A stretch of 64,000 nt of DNA from Sanderia malayensis. Taxonomy: Eukaryota; Cnidaria; Scyphozoa; Semaeostomeae; Pelagiidae. The position numbers and the translations under genes are program-made. The stretch spans positions 42,504 to 106,503 of the forward strand of contig RQOL01000405.1 in assembly GCA_013076295.1 (NCBI GenBank). The letters are read 5' to 3'. Positions within the stretch are counted from its first letter, which is position 1. The number at the start of each line of letters is the position of its first letter. This document shows, one piece after another, positions 35,481-50,392 of the stretch. The notes beneath the pieces were generated by a model. That model was not told the DNA's origin. It saw only the letters and a program-made list of their open reading frames with translations, and did no database searches.

Positions 35481-38400
35481 GCACAGTGGTTTGGTTTTCC
35501 CTCGCTCCCATGTCTATGTATTGTCACGATTGTAGTGTTTAACATGCATGGAAATTAGTTTTAGTGATCAGCCTCGTTTTCATTTGAAAATCCTCGTTTT
35601 CATCAGTTAAGCCTCGTGCTGATGGTACAGTAGATAAGATGAAACATCAAAGTTTGTTATGTTGTAGGGACAACAACAATTAGTCTGCTATTAGTTGAGT
35701 GCATGCATTGACACTTGGCTGTGGTCCTTTGTGAAGCTAATATAAACAGTAAAGGATGATCTGTGATGAGCATCCAGAATTTAAATTAATGTTCACTTAC
35801 AGAGGTATAGTGTTGTTTCCATGATGAGATGACACTGATGCATTGATTTTTGATAAAGCATTAGGTATGAAGCCTCCAATACTTGCATTTGTGTATTGAT
35901 GTAAATGAGTAGATCTACAAAGTGAAAGAGACAAACTATATTCCACTTAACATGTTGGTATATTACTATCAAGGGTAAAAAATTATTGGATTTGGATGTG
36001 GAGAATCTGTGGAGTTTAATTTTCCTTTGATGTTGATTTAATGTATGTCAATATGAAAAGAAATAAAGAAATGAATATTGATCAGTATGACATGACATTA
36101 CAGTATGACATTACAGACAAAACAGATCATGTAATGCAATTGCCACGAAAAAGCTTTATTAAATTAAATCAAGTATACAAAGATTTCCACGGCTGGGATT
36201 GGTTTTGCATTAGTTTCAATCATATAGAACATAAGTATAAGCATCGGACCGGACACCGTGGATAACCAATGCAAAAGTACTTCATAATCATCATCAATGG
36301 GATGGGAATTGCATGGTGAAAGGAGTTTCATAGGAGTATTAGGCTTGGCAAGGAAGGCAGCCACAAATTGAAGAGAATCGTGAACAAAAATATTATAACC
36401 AAATTAAAGCCACTGGAACATGTGGGTACAGCATTAAACATTCTTTCCCAAAACATTAAATATAAAAAGCCATGAAATATAAGCGGAGTTGTCAATTTTG
36501 GCGTCAAGAAAACTATAGGTATGTTAACAATGAGTGAAATACAATTGGCCTAAGCAATTATATGGGAACTTGAATGGGGTGAAACTAAAAATAAACTCTA
36601 CTTACCCCTGAGCTGGGGAAAAATGAATGTTTCTGTCAGGTTTACTTTCTCTTATTTCAGCATCAAGTTCCGTTGCGATCCAAGATTTGGCAAACGATTA
36701 TTGGACAGCACAACCACCAGCGTGAAAAATTGCTACGTTGACAAAAAATAAGATAAATCAAAATCATACAAAAATCATGTTGTTATGCAGCCTCGTCTTA
36801 ACGTAATGATCTGATTGAAGTGGATTGGCTAATAATGAACGTGACCCAAGAGAACTCAAGTGAACAAAGAACATGCTGCCAGTGCGTCCTTCCTTTCATC
36901 TTTTCTTTCTCTGACTGGGTCACTGGCGATGGTAAGTAAGTTTTTCCAGATCGTATTATATCATTGCGATCTTTCAAGATACATCTTTAAAATAAATCTG
37001 TAGCATTTTTGTCAAGGCTTTCATTCATTTTGGTAGCGTATAAGAGTTTAGGAAATATAGTATTTGACGAAATCCCTTGAGAATAGGCCACATTTAAGAA
37101 AAACGGATGTTAGAGATAAGATACATTGTCTGTACTGGAAAATGATATAAGATTCTGTTCTTTTTAGGTTCTATTACATGTTCTATTCGTCCATTTTGGG
37201 TACTGTCTGTGCTACTCTGTTCATATGGGATTTGTGTGGTGCGATTTTAATGGAGGCAATTTTTGACTGTTCTTCAGGTATGTATTGAATTATAGGAGAT
37301 CATTACGCATCCGAAAGGCCATCTACGCATCCGAAAGGCCAGTTCATTTATAAAGACGTGTTTTTGAGATACATTTCCTGCAAATTTGTAGGGCTTGTGT
37401 CAAATCGCGTGTAAGAAGAGTTTAAAGGTATTTTTGGTGATAAATATTTTGGCAAAGTGCATGGGTTTTCAAAGGTGAGAGTCTGTTATCATTTTCTTAT
37501 TATTAATATTATTATAAATTATTATTTAATAATTTCTAGTGAACTACACATTTTAACTATTTAAGAAAATTTACAAACATGAAAAGAAAAGCAACAAAAG
37601 AGAAACATTAAAACAGTAGCAGGTACAATCATTTGTCAATTCCCCTAACTAAAGATATGATTTCTTCTGTGGGCACATGTGCCCACATGCATCGGGTGTT
37701 GCCTGCGATCTTTTTTTGTTTGCTTTTCTTATTTTCTTTTTTATCCTTTTTTATTCTTTTTTTATCAAGAATTTTAATTTTTATTTCCTCACATGTCCTG
37801 TAGGAAAGAATACATTGTTTGAAAAAGAGTTGAAAGTGAGCAACATGTTTTACGCAAGAATGAGATGGTATTTAGCATTGCAACTTACTCTATTTCATTC
37901 TTAGTGAGGTGCCTTCCCTGGAGGCTCACAAAATTGAATTCTGTTTCTTTTTTGATTGCAATGAATTTATTTGCACACTCTCTTTTCAGTGAAGAGATAT
38001 CTTTGAATTTGAAAAGCTACGACAAATAGGGCATGATGAATTTAGAAGAGTGACTTGATATTGTTAAAAGGTAGGATACAATTGTGTTCCCTTGTAAGGC
38101 AGTTGGATAACGTTGGTGTTCACAACATTTATTAAGTTTATCAATATAGGGATGGAAGTATTTTGTAATGTTACCTCCACTTCCTTGCCACAGTGAATCA
38201 TTGTATGATCCTTTTGCACAGTGTCCGCAACTTCATCGACAACTTCATCGACAACTTCATCCACAACTGTTGCAGTTTCATCATTCGTGGGAACTTCGTG
38301 GTCTGTATCCATTTTTGCACTATATATAAATATATTGTCAGTCAATGTAAGGGGACTTAATAGGCTATGAGTTGTTTGAATTTGCCTGTACAGTTCTGTT

Positions 38401-41400
38401 GATGTTACAATAATATATACTTTTAATGTATTAATATGACAGACTTTCATTTTCTGCAGATAATGAATAATAATAATTATCTTTCTTACAATGAAGAGGA
38501 AAGACTAAAGGCAGGCAGATAATGCAGAACTGAATACATGAACTTACGGCAGCAGTATTCGCGAAAATTATCTATTTCAAGTGAACCTGTTAAAGATAAA
38601 TTGTTATTGTGATAATATCCACTGCAATGGCAATTGTGACATAAAACATAGCACTTTGAGCTTTTTTAAAGCTGTTTAGTTATAAATAGCCTGTATTTTC
38701 ATGTGAAAGTGAAAGCAACATTAAAAATACATGTACTTACGTAAATTGCTGTTTTTCTCGTGGTGAGTTGAAAAAAATTTTACGCACGCTAAGTCCTCTA
38801 TGACGCAAGACAAATTTTAAATTTCGTGCCGCAATTGTTGTTGCTAGGACGCCGAAATTCCCGTGAATATCTGATGATAATAGTATTAGCTCCAGGACAT
38901 TACGTGGTGTTGCATTGATCGTATTGTGATTGTAGTTTTCAAGAGCAAGAAAACTTGGAATTATGCGATAACTATTAGAATTACAAATTACAATTGCGAT
39001 GAGAATACACGCTTCTTTTTATAAGGAACCTAGCTGCTGAGGGCCTAATTGTTTAAGTTCGTTATTTTGAGATCTCTTTAACCACTTTGTAGTTCTAAAA
39101 GTTGTTTAATTTTAAATTGGCATTTGGTGGACATAATTAGTACAGATGCAAGAACAACATTCAAATTCATCGTTTTGCTATGTGAAGAGATAAGAGGTGA
39201 ACATATGAAAAAGCTTCATAAAATATAAATGCAAGCAAGTGTCAGTGATATATACAATGAGAATGTTGCCGACTAAAAAAACAGAAATACTTTGTCAGGC
39301 ACTGTCCCACAGTGAATGAATGAGGAGATACCATACACTATACATCATAATTTATCATGCAAGACTTTCAATATTGAAGTAAGATAACAAAGAGATATTT
39401 ATGCACATATAGATTATTAAATGCATTAATAATGTTTGCTTGTGTGGTAAGAGCCATCTTAGCTTGTTTTCTCCAGTGTAATGGAGGATTCTATCAGTGA
39501 TTGATACAATGTATGCTTGCCAATCAATTTGAAAATGTTGTGTTGTAATGGTTGTGAAATCATTGCCATCTGTGCCTGGCACACTGAGTTTACAACAACA
39601 CATCTACCTGATAAGGAACATCATTAAGTGACAATGAGGAAGAATTAAGTACGTACAGGATTAGAAGACTGTAAATGATTTGTTAAGAAAACATTTAGTG
39701 ATAGTCAATGTAGAAATAGTATTCAGCCTTTATTTATTCAGTCTGCTTTTCAATTAGGGTGCATTAATTGATTTATCTATTGATGTGGAACAGAGAGCCC
39801 CATACCTTGAATATTATACCTGAGTTGGGAAATAATTTGAAGAGAACATTTTGAGCCATAGATTGAATTTTCCATTACCTTTGACTAAATGAATCTGTAC
39901 AAAAATAGGAAAAGGGCATTAATGACTGTGGTAGACAAAGAGATATGCAATGCATGTGCAATGAGGAAGGTGGTAAGTAAATAAAGTGTGGATTTTTCTC
40001 AGGGCTTGAACTTGACTTCCACTGGTTCCATTGATAAACAGAAATTGAAAGCAGGTTCATGTGGGGATATCAATGAGCTTTGCTTGTAAAACAAAGAAGG
40101 CAGCCACAAAGTCAATAAATTGGTTAGGAACTATATTAACGGAAATAAAAGCCCCAGGAAGATGTTGGTAGAGCAATGCGCATTTCTTCTGAAAACAAAG
40201 TACTGAAAAAACATTGGAAAATTTCCAGAATTCTGGCCTAACAAACTATATGTAAACCGTGAGTAAAGTAGAAATGGGCTAAGCTAAGCAATTTCCATTG
40301 AACATATCAAATTCAAAGGGATGGAAATGAAAATATACATTGTTGACCTATGATTCATAGCAGCCTAGTTTTCTCCTTTAAGTCAATAAGGGTATACATG
40401 AGCTTTATTTTCTCTCATTTCAGTAGCATGCAAATTCGCTTATATCTAAATATCCATTGTTTCATTGTCCAAAATGAAAATGAACCTTATTTACCTTTGG
40501 TGAACAGCAAGGTAGTTGTTTCCTTTAAGCCAGGAAGGCTTTATGAGGTATAATTTCATTGAGTTCAGCAACAAAATTCCAACTGGATGCCATTTGTTGA
40601 CAGACAAAAAATTAGACCCGACAGGCAACAATAGTGCGATGATGAGACATAACATAGATGAAAATCATACATAGACAGTACAAAGGCGTTTGAAATGAGA
40701 GACAGAAGTCTCGCCTCGTTTCAATGATCTTAGCATAAATGCATCTAATTAAAACGAAGTCAATAAAATTTGTTATGATATTATTGAATGGAGATTTATA
40801 TGGACAAATACACAAATATATGAATATTGAAACTCTAACGATCTATCTCCTGATTATCTACTATGAAACATAAATCGCTATTCTAAAAACGTTATCATTA
40901 ATGCGGAAGATCTGAAAGATATACAATACAGTACAAAGACATGTTTTGAAAGGACGTGGATAGATATTTGTATTGTATGCGAAGTACAAATGCGAAGGGT
41001 TCAGTCATGATAAACTCTACTATTCAAATTGGTGAATTGTCAATATCAATAAAAATTGATCCATACAATCTGTAGTTCATGTTGCAAAATTGATTGGTTA
41101 AGCGACGTGTTTAGCCAAAGTGACAGTACCTCAATTGCATTATTCAATAGCACTTCACTCTCTGCAAGGATACATCTGTGCCACGGCGTGAATTTATTCT
41201 TCCAATAACGGCGGTCGTTTGCTTTGAGGATTAGGTTTGTACATAGTAAAAAAAGAATAAGATTGCCGGTTACATTAGTTAAAAGCTCGAACACCAGCGT
41301 CAAGGAGTAACCTTTGTTCGAGTTTTCCTTGTTGGTGAAAACTGCAATTGAAATTTGGAATTATATAACAGTAAACATTAAAGGGGCCTCTATAGCTTGT

Positions 41401-41725
41401 ACACTAAGTTTTAAGGTATTAAAAGGAGAGGGGGGATGTTGTTGATAATGCAGTGTTTTCCAAAAAGCAACTATCCTAAGAGACAATTTGCAGTTTTCAC
41501 AGAGTAAGGAAATCCACTTTCCCATAGGCAATATCGGAGAAAATGGCAACGCATAACTCTTAATAATCGGGCGCTACGCAGGATTCAGGACTGTGCCGAC
41601 TGCTGTGTGTGGTGCAGTCACCCCTGGACATGTGGAGGGTGTAATGTCCAGTTGGTCTCCGCAGATCAGTGTTATCTAGAATGAATGCATTCTAGAAAGG
41701 TGCCAGTAACGGCTGTACATCACAC
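35481..41725. other. 3' cargo region of Helitron C, no recognised gene
   Basis: Colinear with 19641-25630 of B. It contains the plus-strand pyrimidine tract plus ATG|GTAAGT at 36895-36932, a perfect 18-bp palindrome (37669-37686), the acidic exon at 38312-38175, and a plus-strand frame at 36041-36265 (DQYDMTLQYDITDKTDHVMQ...) that in B has stops but is otherwise very similar. No family recognised. Confidence 0.5.
38175..38312 (-). CDS. Putative acidic 46-codon exon, copy C
   Basis: Counterpart of 22374-22237. It starts MDTDHEV and contains a repeated VDEVVDEV acidic stretch and HCGKEVE before a GT donor. Same length as the B exon although only about half of the residues agree. The Asp/Glu/Val repeat looks like a small in-frame expansion balanced by other changes. 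Confidence 0.38.
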
Positions 41726-44700
41726 TTATGTGCAACGTGATCTGCGTTGACACACAATACCCGTACCCTTGAATGTGTGTATGTGCGTTTTGGTAGGCAG
41801 CCCTCTGTAGAGCAACTGTGCAGATGGTCGCTCTAGGATGAAGCCTTTACAGGACTTCTTGGAAAACAATGTTCTTTGTTTTCCTGTGTGTTTCCTCTCG
41901 AAGGTATACTTTGAGCCCGTTAAATGATGTTGCTCTTGACATGGCCACATATAACTGACCATGTGTGAACACGGGCTCAGGTAAGTACAAACCAACATAC
42001 CTGAGGGATTGCCCTGTGCCTTGTTGATTGTCAAGCAGTATGCAAGTCTGACTGGAAACTGTCGGCGTTTCATTTTGAACGGCATTTCCGTGTCCTGAGT
42101 GGAGACTGTGATCTTGGAATCATGACCCGTTGTCCTCTGTGCTCCTTGGTAATGATCTCTGCTGTCATCACGTGACGTCGGAGATGCCGAACTATGAGTC
42201 TTGTTCCGTTGCAAAGACCTTTCTTTGGATTGAGATTCCTCAGAAGAATGATGGTGCCCACCTAATGCAATGAATATTATTGTGATTAATGACGAATATT
42301 TTATGGTGCACCACTTTGCACATAATAATTTAATGTAATAGGATGAAATTGTACTTTCCTACCTTGAGTTTAAGTCTGTGCAACGCATTCCATTCGGAGT
42401 GAGTTTGGTTGAGAAATTCAATGGGGTAGGCCTCTTCCTCATCTGGATCGTCTGTGACAACACTGTCTGTGCTGTAATAAGTTCTTTCGGTGTTTGAAGT
42501 CTGTCCAGAATTAAGTCGTTCACTTGATGTGATAAGTCATTCTTTGGAGTCAGACAACAGCGTTCAGACATTGTTACAGGATCATCATAGGTGTGAATCT
42601 GGTGTGTTCGGCCTGGGAAAAATGAAGTTCAGCATGTCTTCTTTAGACGAAGTGCATATCTGTTGTGGCAGAATTACGTTGTCCAGTGCATCGTGTGCTT
42701 CTTGCTTGTTGCCAAGTCTGAGAAGCCATTCTGAGAATTCACGGTATGAATCATCTTGAACGGCTCTCATGTTGGGTGTAAGCGATGCTGCTGAAACTTT
42801 GGTCCATAGATCAATGATCTGGTGTGATTTTAGAGTCTCTGCTACAATTCTTTCCCTTCCTGCTTTCGTGACGACAGGTAGAACTGTCTGAAGTCACCGC
42901 CAAGTAGCATGAACTTGCCACCAAATGGTCTGTCGACATGTGTAATGTCTCGAAGCAGTCGGTCGACTGCTTGTAATGCAAGTGCGGGAATCATGGAAGC
43001 TTCATCCCATATGAATAGGGTAGTTTCGCGCAATACCTGTGCTCTCCTGCTCTGTCTCTTGACATTACACGTTGATTCAGCTTGAAGTGGTATAGGAATT
43101 TGAAAGGTAGAATGTGAAGTTCTACCATTTATGAGCAGTGTTGCAGCAATTCCTGACCACGCCATGCACTGAACTTTATGTCCATTGGCTTGCAGATTGT
43201 GAACCAACGTGTTGTAAAGGAAAGTTTTCCGGTTCCAGCCGGCCCGTCAACAAAGTGACAGTTCTGTTCGGATTGCGCGTTGATAGCATCAGTGATTCCC
43301 GTGTATATGGCTCGCTGTTCAGGGTTCAATGCGGCCAGCATTCGTTCTCCTTCCTCTCTGGCATTGCCAACATCGATGTCATCTTCCTCTGTAATAATAG
43401 TGAAATATATTGCAATAAATTGGAAAGAAAGCTAGGAGAATCATGTGCAAAAATACGTAAATGCCCTTGTCTGCACGATCTTAGGATACATTATTATATT
43501 CTTACTAATACAGTACATATTTGAAAATAACACATTAGTACCTCGTTCAGGAATGACATAGTCGGCTGGAAGTTGAGGAAGGTCAGCATAATTAGTGATC
43601 GATTGACCATGTACTTTCAAATTTTCGTCAATGTCATGTAGACATTGATACATGTGTCGTCTTCAAAGCTATGGCCATATCTGGATGATTGAGTTGATCA
43701 CGTCGTACAAAGTCTTCACTCAATGCTTCTTGAACATGTTGAAGAGTGCTGCGATATCTGAAGGTGTTTGAAAAGGAGTAATGTAGCAAAACTGTCTCAG
43801 TTGTATTGGCATGTTGAAATAACTGCCTCCTCCAACAGCGTATGATTTCAGCATCATCTTCCAACAGACTAGAGCTAAAGCAGCGTCTTTGAAGGAATTG
43901 CATAGTTTCCTTCTATCGTCGAAGATCTTCAAACGACGTGCACCTCGTTTATGAGAAGAATAGTCTCAGTGCGAATTTTGCTCACATGGTCGTGGGTGAA
44001 CTTGATATATTCTGCCTATGACAGGCAGTGTTTCTCCGCTGTCTTGCTTTCCATGTTTTGGTGCGCTCGTTGAAACATAGTGTTCAGGAATCTCGTGATA
44101 GAGATATTGGCGTGCAGCCGGGTCTGTGCATTCATTCAAACCAGACGTCAGTGTGGTTTTTCATTGATGTTTTTGTAATTGTTCGACACGGCCATTATCC
44201 TGAAAGTATACGGTTGCTGATCAGGTAGATGACATGCAGACGTTTGATAGTGTGACTTTTCTCGTGCATGGCAAATTGGAATATTCTATGACAGCTTCAT
44301 GAGGTCAATATACGGGCGTTGATGTATTGGCGTACTTCATCGTGCTCAATATCTTGAGGTACTTGTTGCTGCTGTCCTTGAGAATTTCACGTGTGCCATA
44401 TCTTGTCCTTTATGAATATATTTGAAAATATATTTCACGGACTTCACAGTGCTACATATTTCAGATTAATGTGACACTGATACTTGAGTAGAAGATAGCG
44501 ATTATGTGCACACCCATGTATCATCTAGAAGTCGATCTTCCAGATTGACTGGGTGACGACAGCGTCGTCTGTAGAGTGGATAACCATTCGCATTGACTTG
44601 TGTTTCGGCAGTGCGATCTTCGGAAATCGTTTCTTGCATTTGTTATTCTCCATGCAAACCATCCGGGTTTATATCACCGCATGGTCCATGTGTCATGTGC

Positions 44701-47700
44701 TTCAGTACCAATTTGTGATATCTTGCATCCTGTGGGTCGGAATTTCAGCTGATATGAGTCGATCTACCTGTAGGTTTGGAAGGAAAATATCACATGTAAG
44801 TTTACACATCAAATGCATTGTGTTTTTACTAAGCAATACAACTGATGATATATTTATATCATACTCTACTATAATAATTATTGCTTAGATGTTACTCTTC
44901 AGGTGTTCGTGGTCTATCAGCCTCAGAGGGAACAGAATCATGTGAGCGTGTGGTAGTCCTCTCTTCTGAATTCGATGACATATACATGTGCAATAGTGTG
45001 TCCGAGAATGTGCTTGTGAAGGACATCTTCCAGTAGTTCTTGTAGTTTCTGTTGATACTCGTGTGACGATGTCAGGCCGGTCATTCGCCTTCTGGTGTGG
45101 TAGAATGTTTTCTGAAATCTCCTTCCACTTGGGATTGGCCGTCATGGTTAGAAGATGTCAGGCTTGCCATACTTTCTTACGATGGTCATTGCATCTTGAA
45201 AGTTCTGGTACATATTTCGTTGACTGCCTGAAAAAATGAGGGAAGTATGACAACAGACCGACATCAATATGAGGGTTCGTTGGGATTGTTTGCCCTGGCC
45301 ATTTGATTTTCGATTTCAGCCCTTCTGTTCAGGTGATCCATCAGGCCTCGATAACTGTCAGCACGTAATTGCCGTTGATTGTGAAAATCCAGTTGAGCTT
45401 GTTTCCTTCTATTTTGGTGTATGCATCCACCAATATTGTTGAAAGGAAGTGTTGCGCTGTGGATGTGACAGTTGATTTCTGACTTGTATTCGGTACGAAT
45501 AATATTCGGCGATTGTAAGTCTGACACGGTGGACACGATCAGATTTTCCTGGTCTTGCCTCGACGTGTAGGTAGACCGTTGAAGGTCCAAGCTGTATCCG
45601 ATCACCTGAAAGAACAACAATGGATAGGTTAGAGGATCCGCAACGGATCTAAGCATTAATCTTCATAAGATTACCACGCCTTGTTCGAATTTGAAGCTCT
45701 CTATTCTCCGGGATTAGGAGCACCGCCATTGCGTGTAGTGTAGACTGCTGCAATTTCTCTGGCAGTAGGATTGTCATATCTTCGATCTTGTTTCTGGCGA
45801 CCGGTAATAATCATCTTGAATGGGGAATAGGCTGATCATTGGCAATGGCTTGCTGCCTTTGCTCTTCCAGTACTTCTCCCATTGTTTAAAATGTTGAGCA
45901 ACCGATTTAGCTGCATCAATTCGTTTGCAGCAGCGCCACCATGTCTAAGTCCAAGTTTTGTTCTCTGGCTGTGTTCTGGCGTTCTTGCAGTGCTTGCTGG
46001 GTTCCATAATGTATAATTCTGCATATTTTCGGGACCTGTCGGTTTCAGTTACCCCCTGTTGAATTGAAGGAAACATTCTAAATTGTACTTCGTTATATCA
46101 ACTGTACATTTTCAATGCAGCATGCTTGTTATAAAGCATCATAAAGCGCCTTGATTTTCGATTGGACAACTCTTAATATCAGGCAAGGATAGAGAGCTAT
46201 CCATTGTAGATTGGGTGGGAAAGGACTTGAGCGTTCTGTCAACATCCGTTTCATCACGTGAAGCTATTATATGAAAATGTAGGATAATATAAGAGCTACT
46301 AAGAGAGGGACGTTATATTTACCTGTCATATGGTATGCACTTCCATGTATGGTGATGACTGGTGGTCCTGCATTAGCGTGTCTTACAACGTTAGCTGTCC
46401 AGGATGCCATCGCCATTAGTGAATTGTATCTACGGAAATTTTTGAGAAAATATTTAGATTCATCAGTAGTTCCAGTGTATAAATGCATCACATTTGCCGG
46501 GGGTGGTTGAATGGGATCGAGAGTTATTAATCCTCCCATACAACATTTGTTGTATTGTTCTTGTGTTGAGTTCCTCTCGGAAGTACTTCGCTTCACAGTG
46601 AATACATGTCCTGGTCATTTTCCAAGATGATGAGGCATTGGGGAGAATTGAGGAATTTCAAGAATAGGTTGATTTACTTCCCTTTTGATGTTCGATGGGT
46701 TGGGGACATCATCTTGGTGTTGTGGTGGATTTCGTCTTGCATTTCAACTTCTTGGGTTGTACCGCTATTTCATTCCTTCATTCTCATTTTGAACGTTGGC
46801 TTGCAATTGCATAGCAGCAGGCAATATTTGTGGATCCTGAAATGCAATGTAATCTAAGTTAATATAATTCAATCATGTGTTTTGAAATGCATAAAACTGA
46901 AACTTGTGAAGATATGTCTTTAGAGAGCAAAATAATTTCCTGACATGGTCCTATGGAGAATGACTGGTGTATTTTAAGCCAATTGTGATGGTAGTCTGTT
47001 TTACCTGATTATCATGTGGAATTGGAATGTGTTGTTCCACGTTGATTTCATCAGGTTGTGCCGGCCTTTCAATTTCATTATTTTCATTTTCAATATGTGT
47101 TTCGGGTTGCATCTGCATTGGCCGTATCTGTTGAAATGAAAAAATGAAATTATTTACATAAGTTATTAGTTATTGGAAATTTAATGTCATTACTGTGTGA
47201 TTGTGTAAATTGATATAAATAATATGGAAACTTATAGTACATGTGGAAAATAGTCAAATTGCATGAGGCATTTGGGTTATGGAAAATGGACTTGCCTAAC
47301 TGTAGTTAGCTTGTGTTAAAATTTTATTTACCTCATTGTCATTTTGAGCTTGATTTACATTAAGCATTCCACATCTGCCGTTTGTATTGCTGTTTCACCT
47401 CATGATTACGATTCAGAAGGGGTGGTTGCAATGCATAATGGCGGTACCTGCAGAGATGAAAAATATTGAATTTGGTTGATATAATAACTGGTTTAATTTT
47501 GATTGTTTTAATTACAAAAGTGTATAATATAGAGTTATCTTATTTTGAAAGTTAGTACAAATTATTGGTTGTGTACCTGAAGTTGAGGGGCCAGTGCTGC
47601 AGGATATTGTAAGCCTGGTTGTGGTACTGCTATAAGTCCGTAGTGGGGAAGCATCGCAGGTAGTTGCCATGGCACATACAATGCCTGCAACTGTGGATAA

Positions 47701-47911
47701 TGAAGTGGGAGTGGTTGATATTCTGGGGCTGGTTGCTGAGGGTATTCTTGCTGCAACTGGTGAAGATCATTCACTGCTCCCTGTACCATATTATCAGGTG
47801 GTAAATCAGCAGGATGAGGCTGTTGGTTATTCTCACGACAGCGGCGATTTGCTTCCCGTAATTGATTCCTACGTTTATTGCCGGTGATGCTTTTTTGGCT
47901 TTTTTTGGCAT
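41726..47911 (-). pseudogene. Helitron Rep/PIF1-like helicase gene, copy C
   Basis: Same eight-exon gene as B, start MPKKAKK at 47911. It shows the HUH motif GLPHAHM (near 44950), FIWDEAS, GGDFRQ and NKAQG motifs. Many one-base deletions relative to B, especially 43640-46100, break it into short frames. One deletion near 43230 falls in the Walker A segment (GPAGTGK then out of frame). Where B has lost a base (near 29145), C keeps the frame (TIVRKYGKPDIF), and B keeps others that C lost. The ancestor was therefore intact and the two decayed separately. Dense one-base losses may partly be sequencing error. Not functional as written. Confidence 0.85.
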
Positions 47912-49849
47912 TTTGCGAGATGTGATATAAAAAAAGAAAAAAATGTGTTTATATGCAACCCAATTTAAGTGAAAATGTTAAAATTTGAAATAAGAGTGAT
48001 TTTGTGAGCAACTGGATGGGGTTGTTGTTTTGTGGTGAGCTGCAAGATAAAATAAATAATTTAAAACATAATTGTAAGAAATGTTTGGGATTACTCTTGA
48101 TTGTTGAATTAAATTATTGGTTATTTAAAGTTTCCAAATAAAAATATTTGAGCACTTTCTCTTATGACCTACATCACTCTTTCTATTGTGTTCTTTAACA
48201 ACTAAAAGGAAAACAGTTTTGATAATGTATAAATTGGAGAAGTTAATGATCCTTTTATTTTTGGAAAGAAAAATGTATAAACCACATTTGATGTGTTTGT
48301 ATTATAAGGCTAGATTTGATTTGCATTATGCAGTAAATTTGCTTTCTATTGATAATAAATTGTTGCAATTGTTAATACCACTTTAAATATAGTAGCTAAG
48401 CTTCAGATTTGGGATATGAATGTACATTACAGGGTGAGGCATTTAAACATTAATTAAAATAGGCTTTATAAGGAACAATTCTTGTCACACTCACCAAATA
48501 TTCTGAGGAATGAACTTGTTTGAAAACCTGTTTTTACAAAAGAAGAAAGATGTTTTGGATGAATTGATTATCTTGTAAACAGAAAGTTGCCATTGATACT
48601 AAGGAATGTTTAACATTGTCAACTTGTATATTATTATGTTGATAGATTGAGTGAAGAAATGAGAATAAAAGGTCATGCTGAAGTGAAGGAGTGAAATACT
48701 TACTTTATAAAAAACTTCACTTTACTTTACTTTGTTAATAACAAAACTGGCTGGACATTAGCCGAGAAACCAGATAACAGAAACGCTAAAAAGCAGATGA
48801 CAGAAACGCTAAAAAGACAGTGCATTGCGATGCAATGAAAGACAACGTTGCTTTAAAGAAGACGCTGTCGGTGTAAATAAGGATTGTTTAGAAAAGGTAA
48901 ATTTCAACATTCAACTCACCAATAACAAAGTAAAACAATCTTTCTAATAATTTTTTTCAATATATAGATATTATTATTATTTTCTGCAATTTCTAACAAC
49001 GTTAGATATTGAACAAAAATGTTTCATTTGCTGTAGCAAGAAAGTAAACACGCAATTGCTATTTTAAATTCGCGCCAATTTGAAAGTTTTTGGCCTCTAT
49101 TCGGCGGCGTGCCTCGTTGTTGTTATTATTATTCTCATGATGATCCATTCGATTCGACAGAAAGGCAGTTGAACACAACAACAGCAAGAGCATGTACTTG
49201 GCACCGAAGAGAAAACGGCCTTGGTCTTCGTTGATGATGGGGAGAAGTGTGGTTGTGGAGGGGAACCTCTAAGTATAAGAAGAAATAATTTGGTAGACTT
49301 TATTATGCATGATATATCTAGAAATACACCATTTCTCGGACACATGGAGAATGAAGTACATTGATTTTTGGTGATCTGTTATATCTTCAGAAATATTGCT
49401 GCTGGTAAAAATACCAATAATAAGAGTAGGCCATGGAAGGTTGACAAAAGGTAAGAAGGTTTAATACGTTTTTTGACTTGGTGAATACATGAGGTGGAGG
49501 TAATTAATTAATGATTTGCAGTTACAATAAATTACTTACATTTATAGACTTCAGGCCACATGAAAAGAACTGAGATGAGCCAACATGCTATAAAGTATAT
49601 TACATGATTTCTTCTTGTTTTTCAGGTGCCCAGACATAAAGTGAATGTTTGTGGTCATTCCTTGTGAACATTATTATAGTGAGGTGAGTTCATTTTAAGA
49701 TTTGTTAATTGAAGATCATTTGTTCAAAAAGAAGGACAGTGTCTGTTTTGCAGTGATCTTTTTTGAAGAATTACAAAAGTTAGAAATAGAAGCATTACAT
49801 ATTAATATTAACATACTTACTATAGATACTATACATAAATATATACATC
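47912..49849. other. 5' noncoding spacer of Helitron C
   Basis: AT-rich, matches 6176-8157 inverted. No gene or RNA recognised. Confidence 0.55.
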
Positions 49850-50392
49850 ATACATACCCTATATACTATATATAAATACTATACATAATATACATACCCT
49901 ACATACCCTACATACATACCCTACATACAAACATACATACATACATACCCTACATACATACCCTACATACATACCCTACATACATACATACATACATACA
50001 TACCCTACATACATACATACATACATACATACATACATACATACATACATACCCTACATACATACCCTACATACATACCCTACAATACATACCCTACACT
50101 ACACACCCTACAATACATAACCTACACTACATACCCTACAATACATACCTACAACATACCTACAATACATACCCTACATACATAACCTACATACATACCC
50201 TACATAAATACCCTACATACATACCCTACATACATACCCTACACTACATACCCTACAATACATAACCTACACTACATACCCTACAATACATACCCTACCA
50301 TACATAACCTAAAATACATACCCTACCATACATAACCTACAATACATACCCTACAATACATACCCTACAATACAAACCCTACATCTTCTCCA
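49850..50392 (-). repeat. 14-bp minisatellite and (CATA)n, copy C
   Basis: Units CCCTACAATACATA with (CATA)n blocks, about 0.54 kb, between the 5' region and the transposase spacer. Confidence 0.92.
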
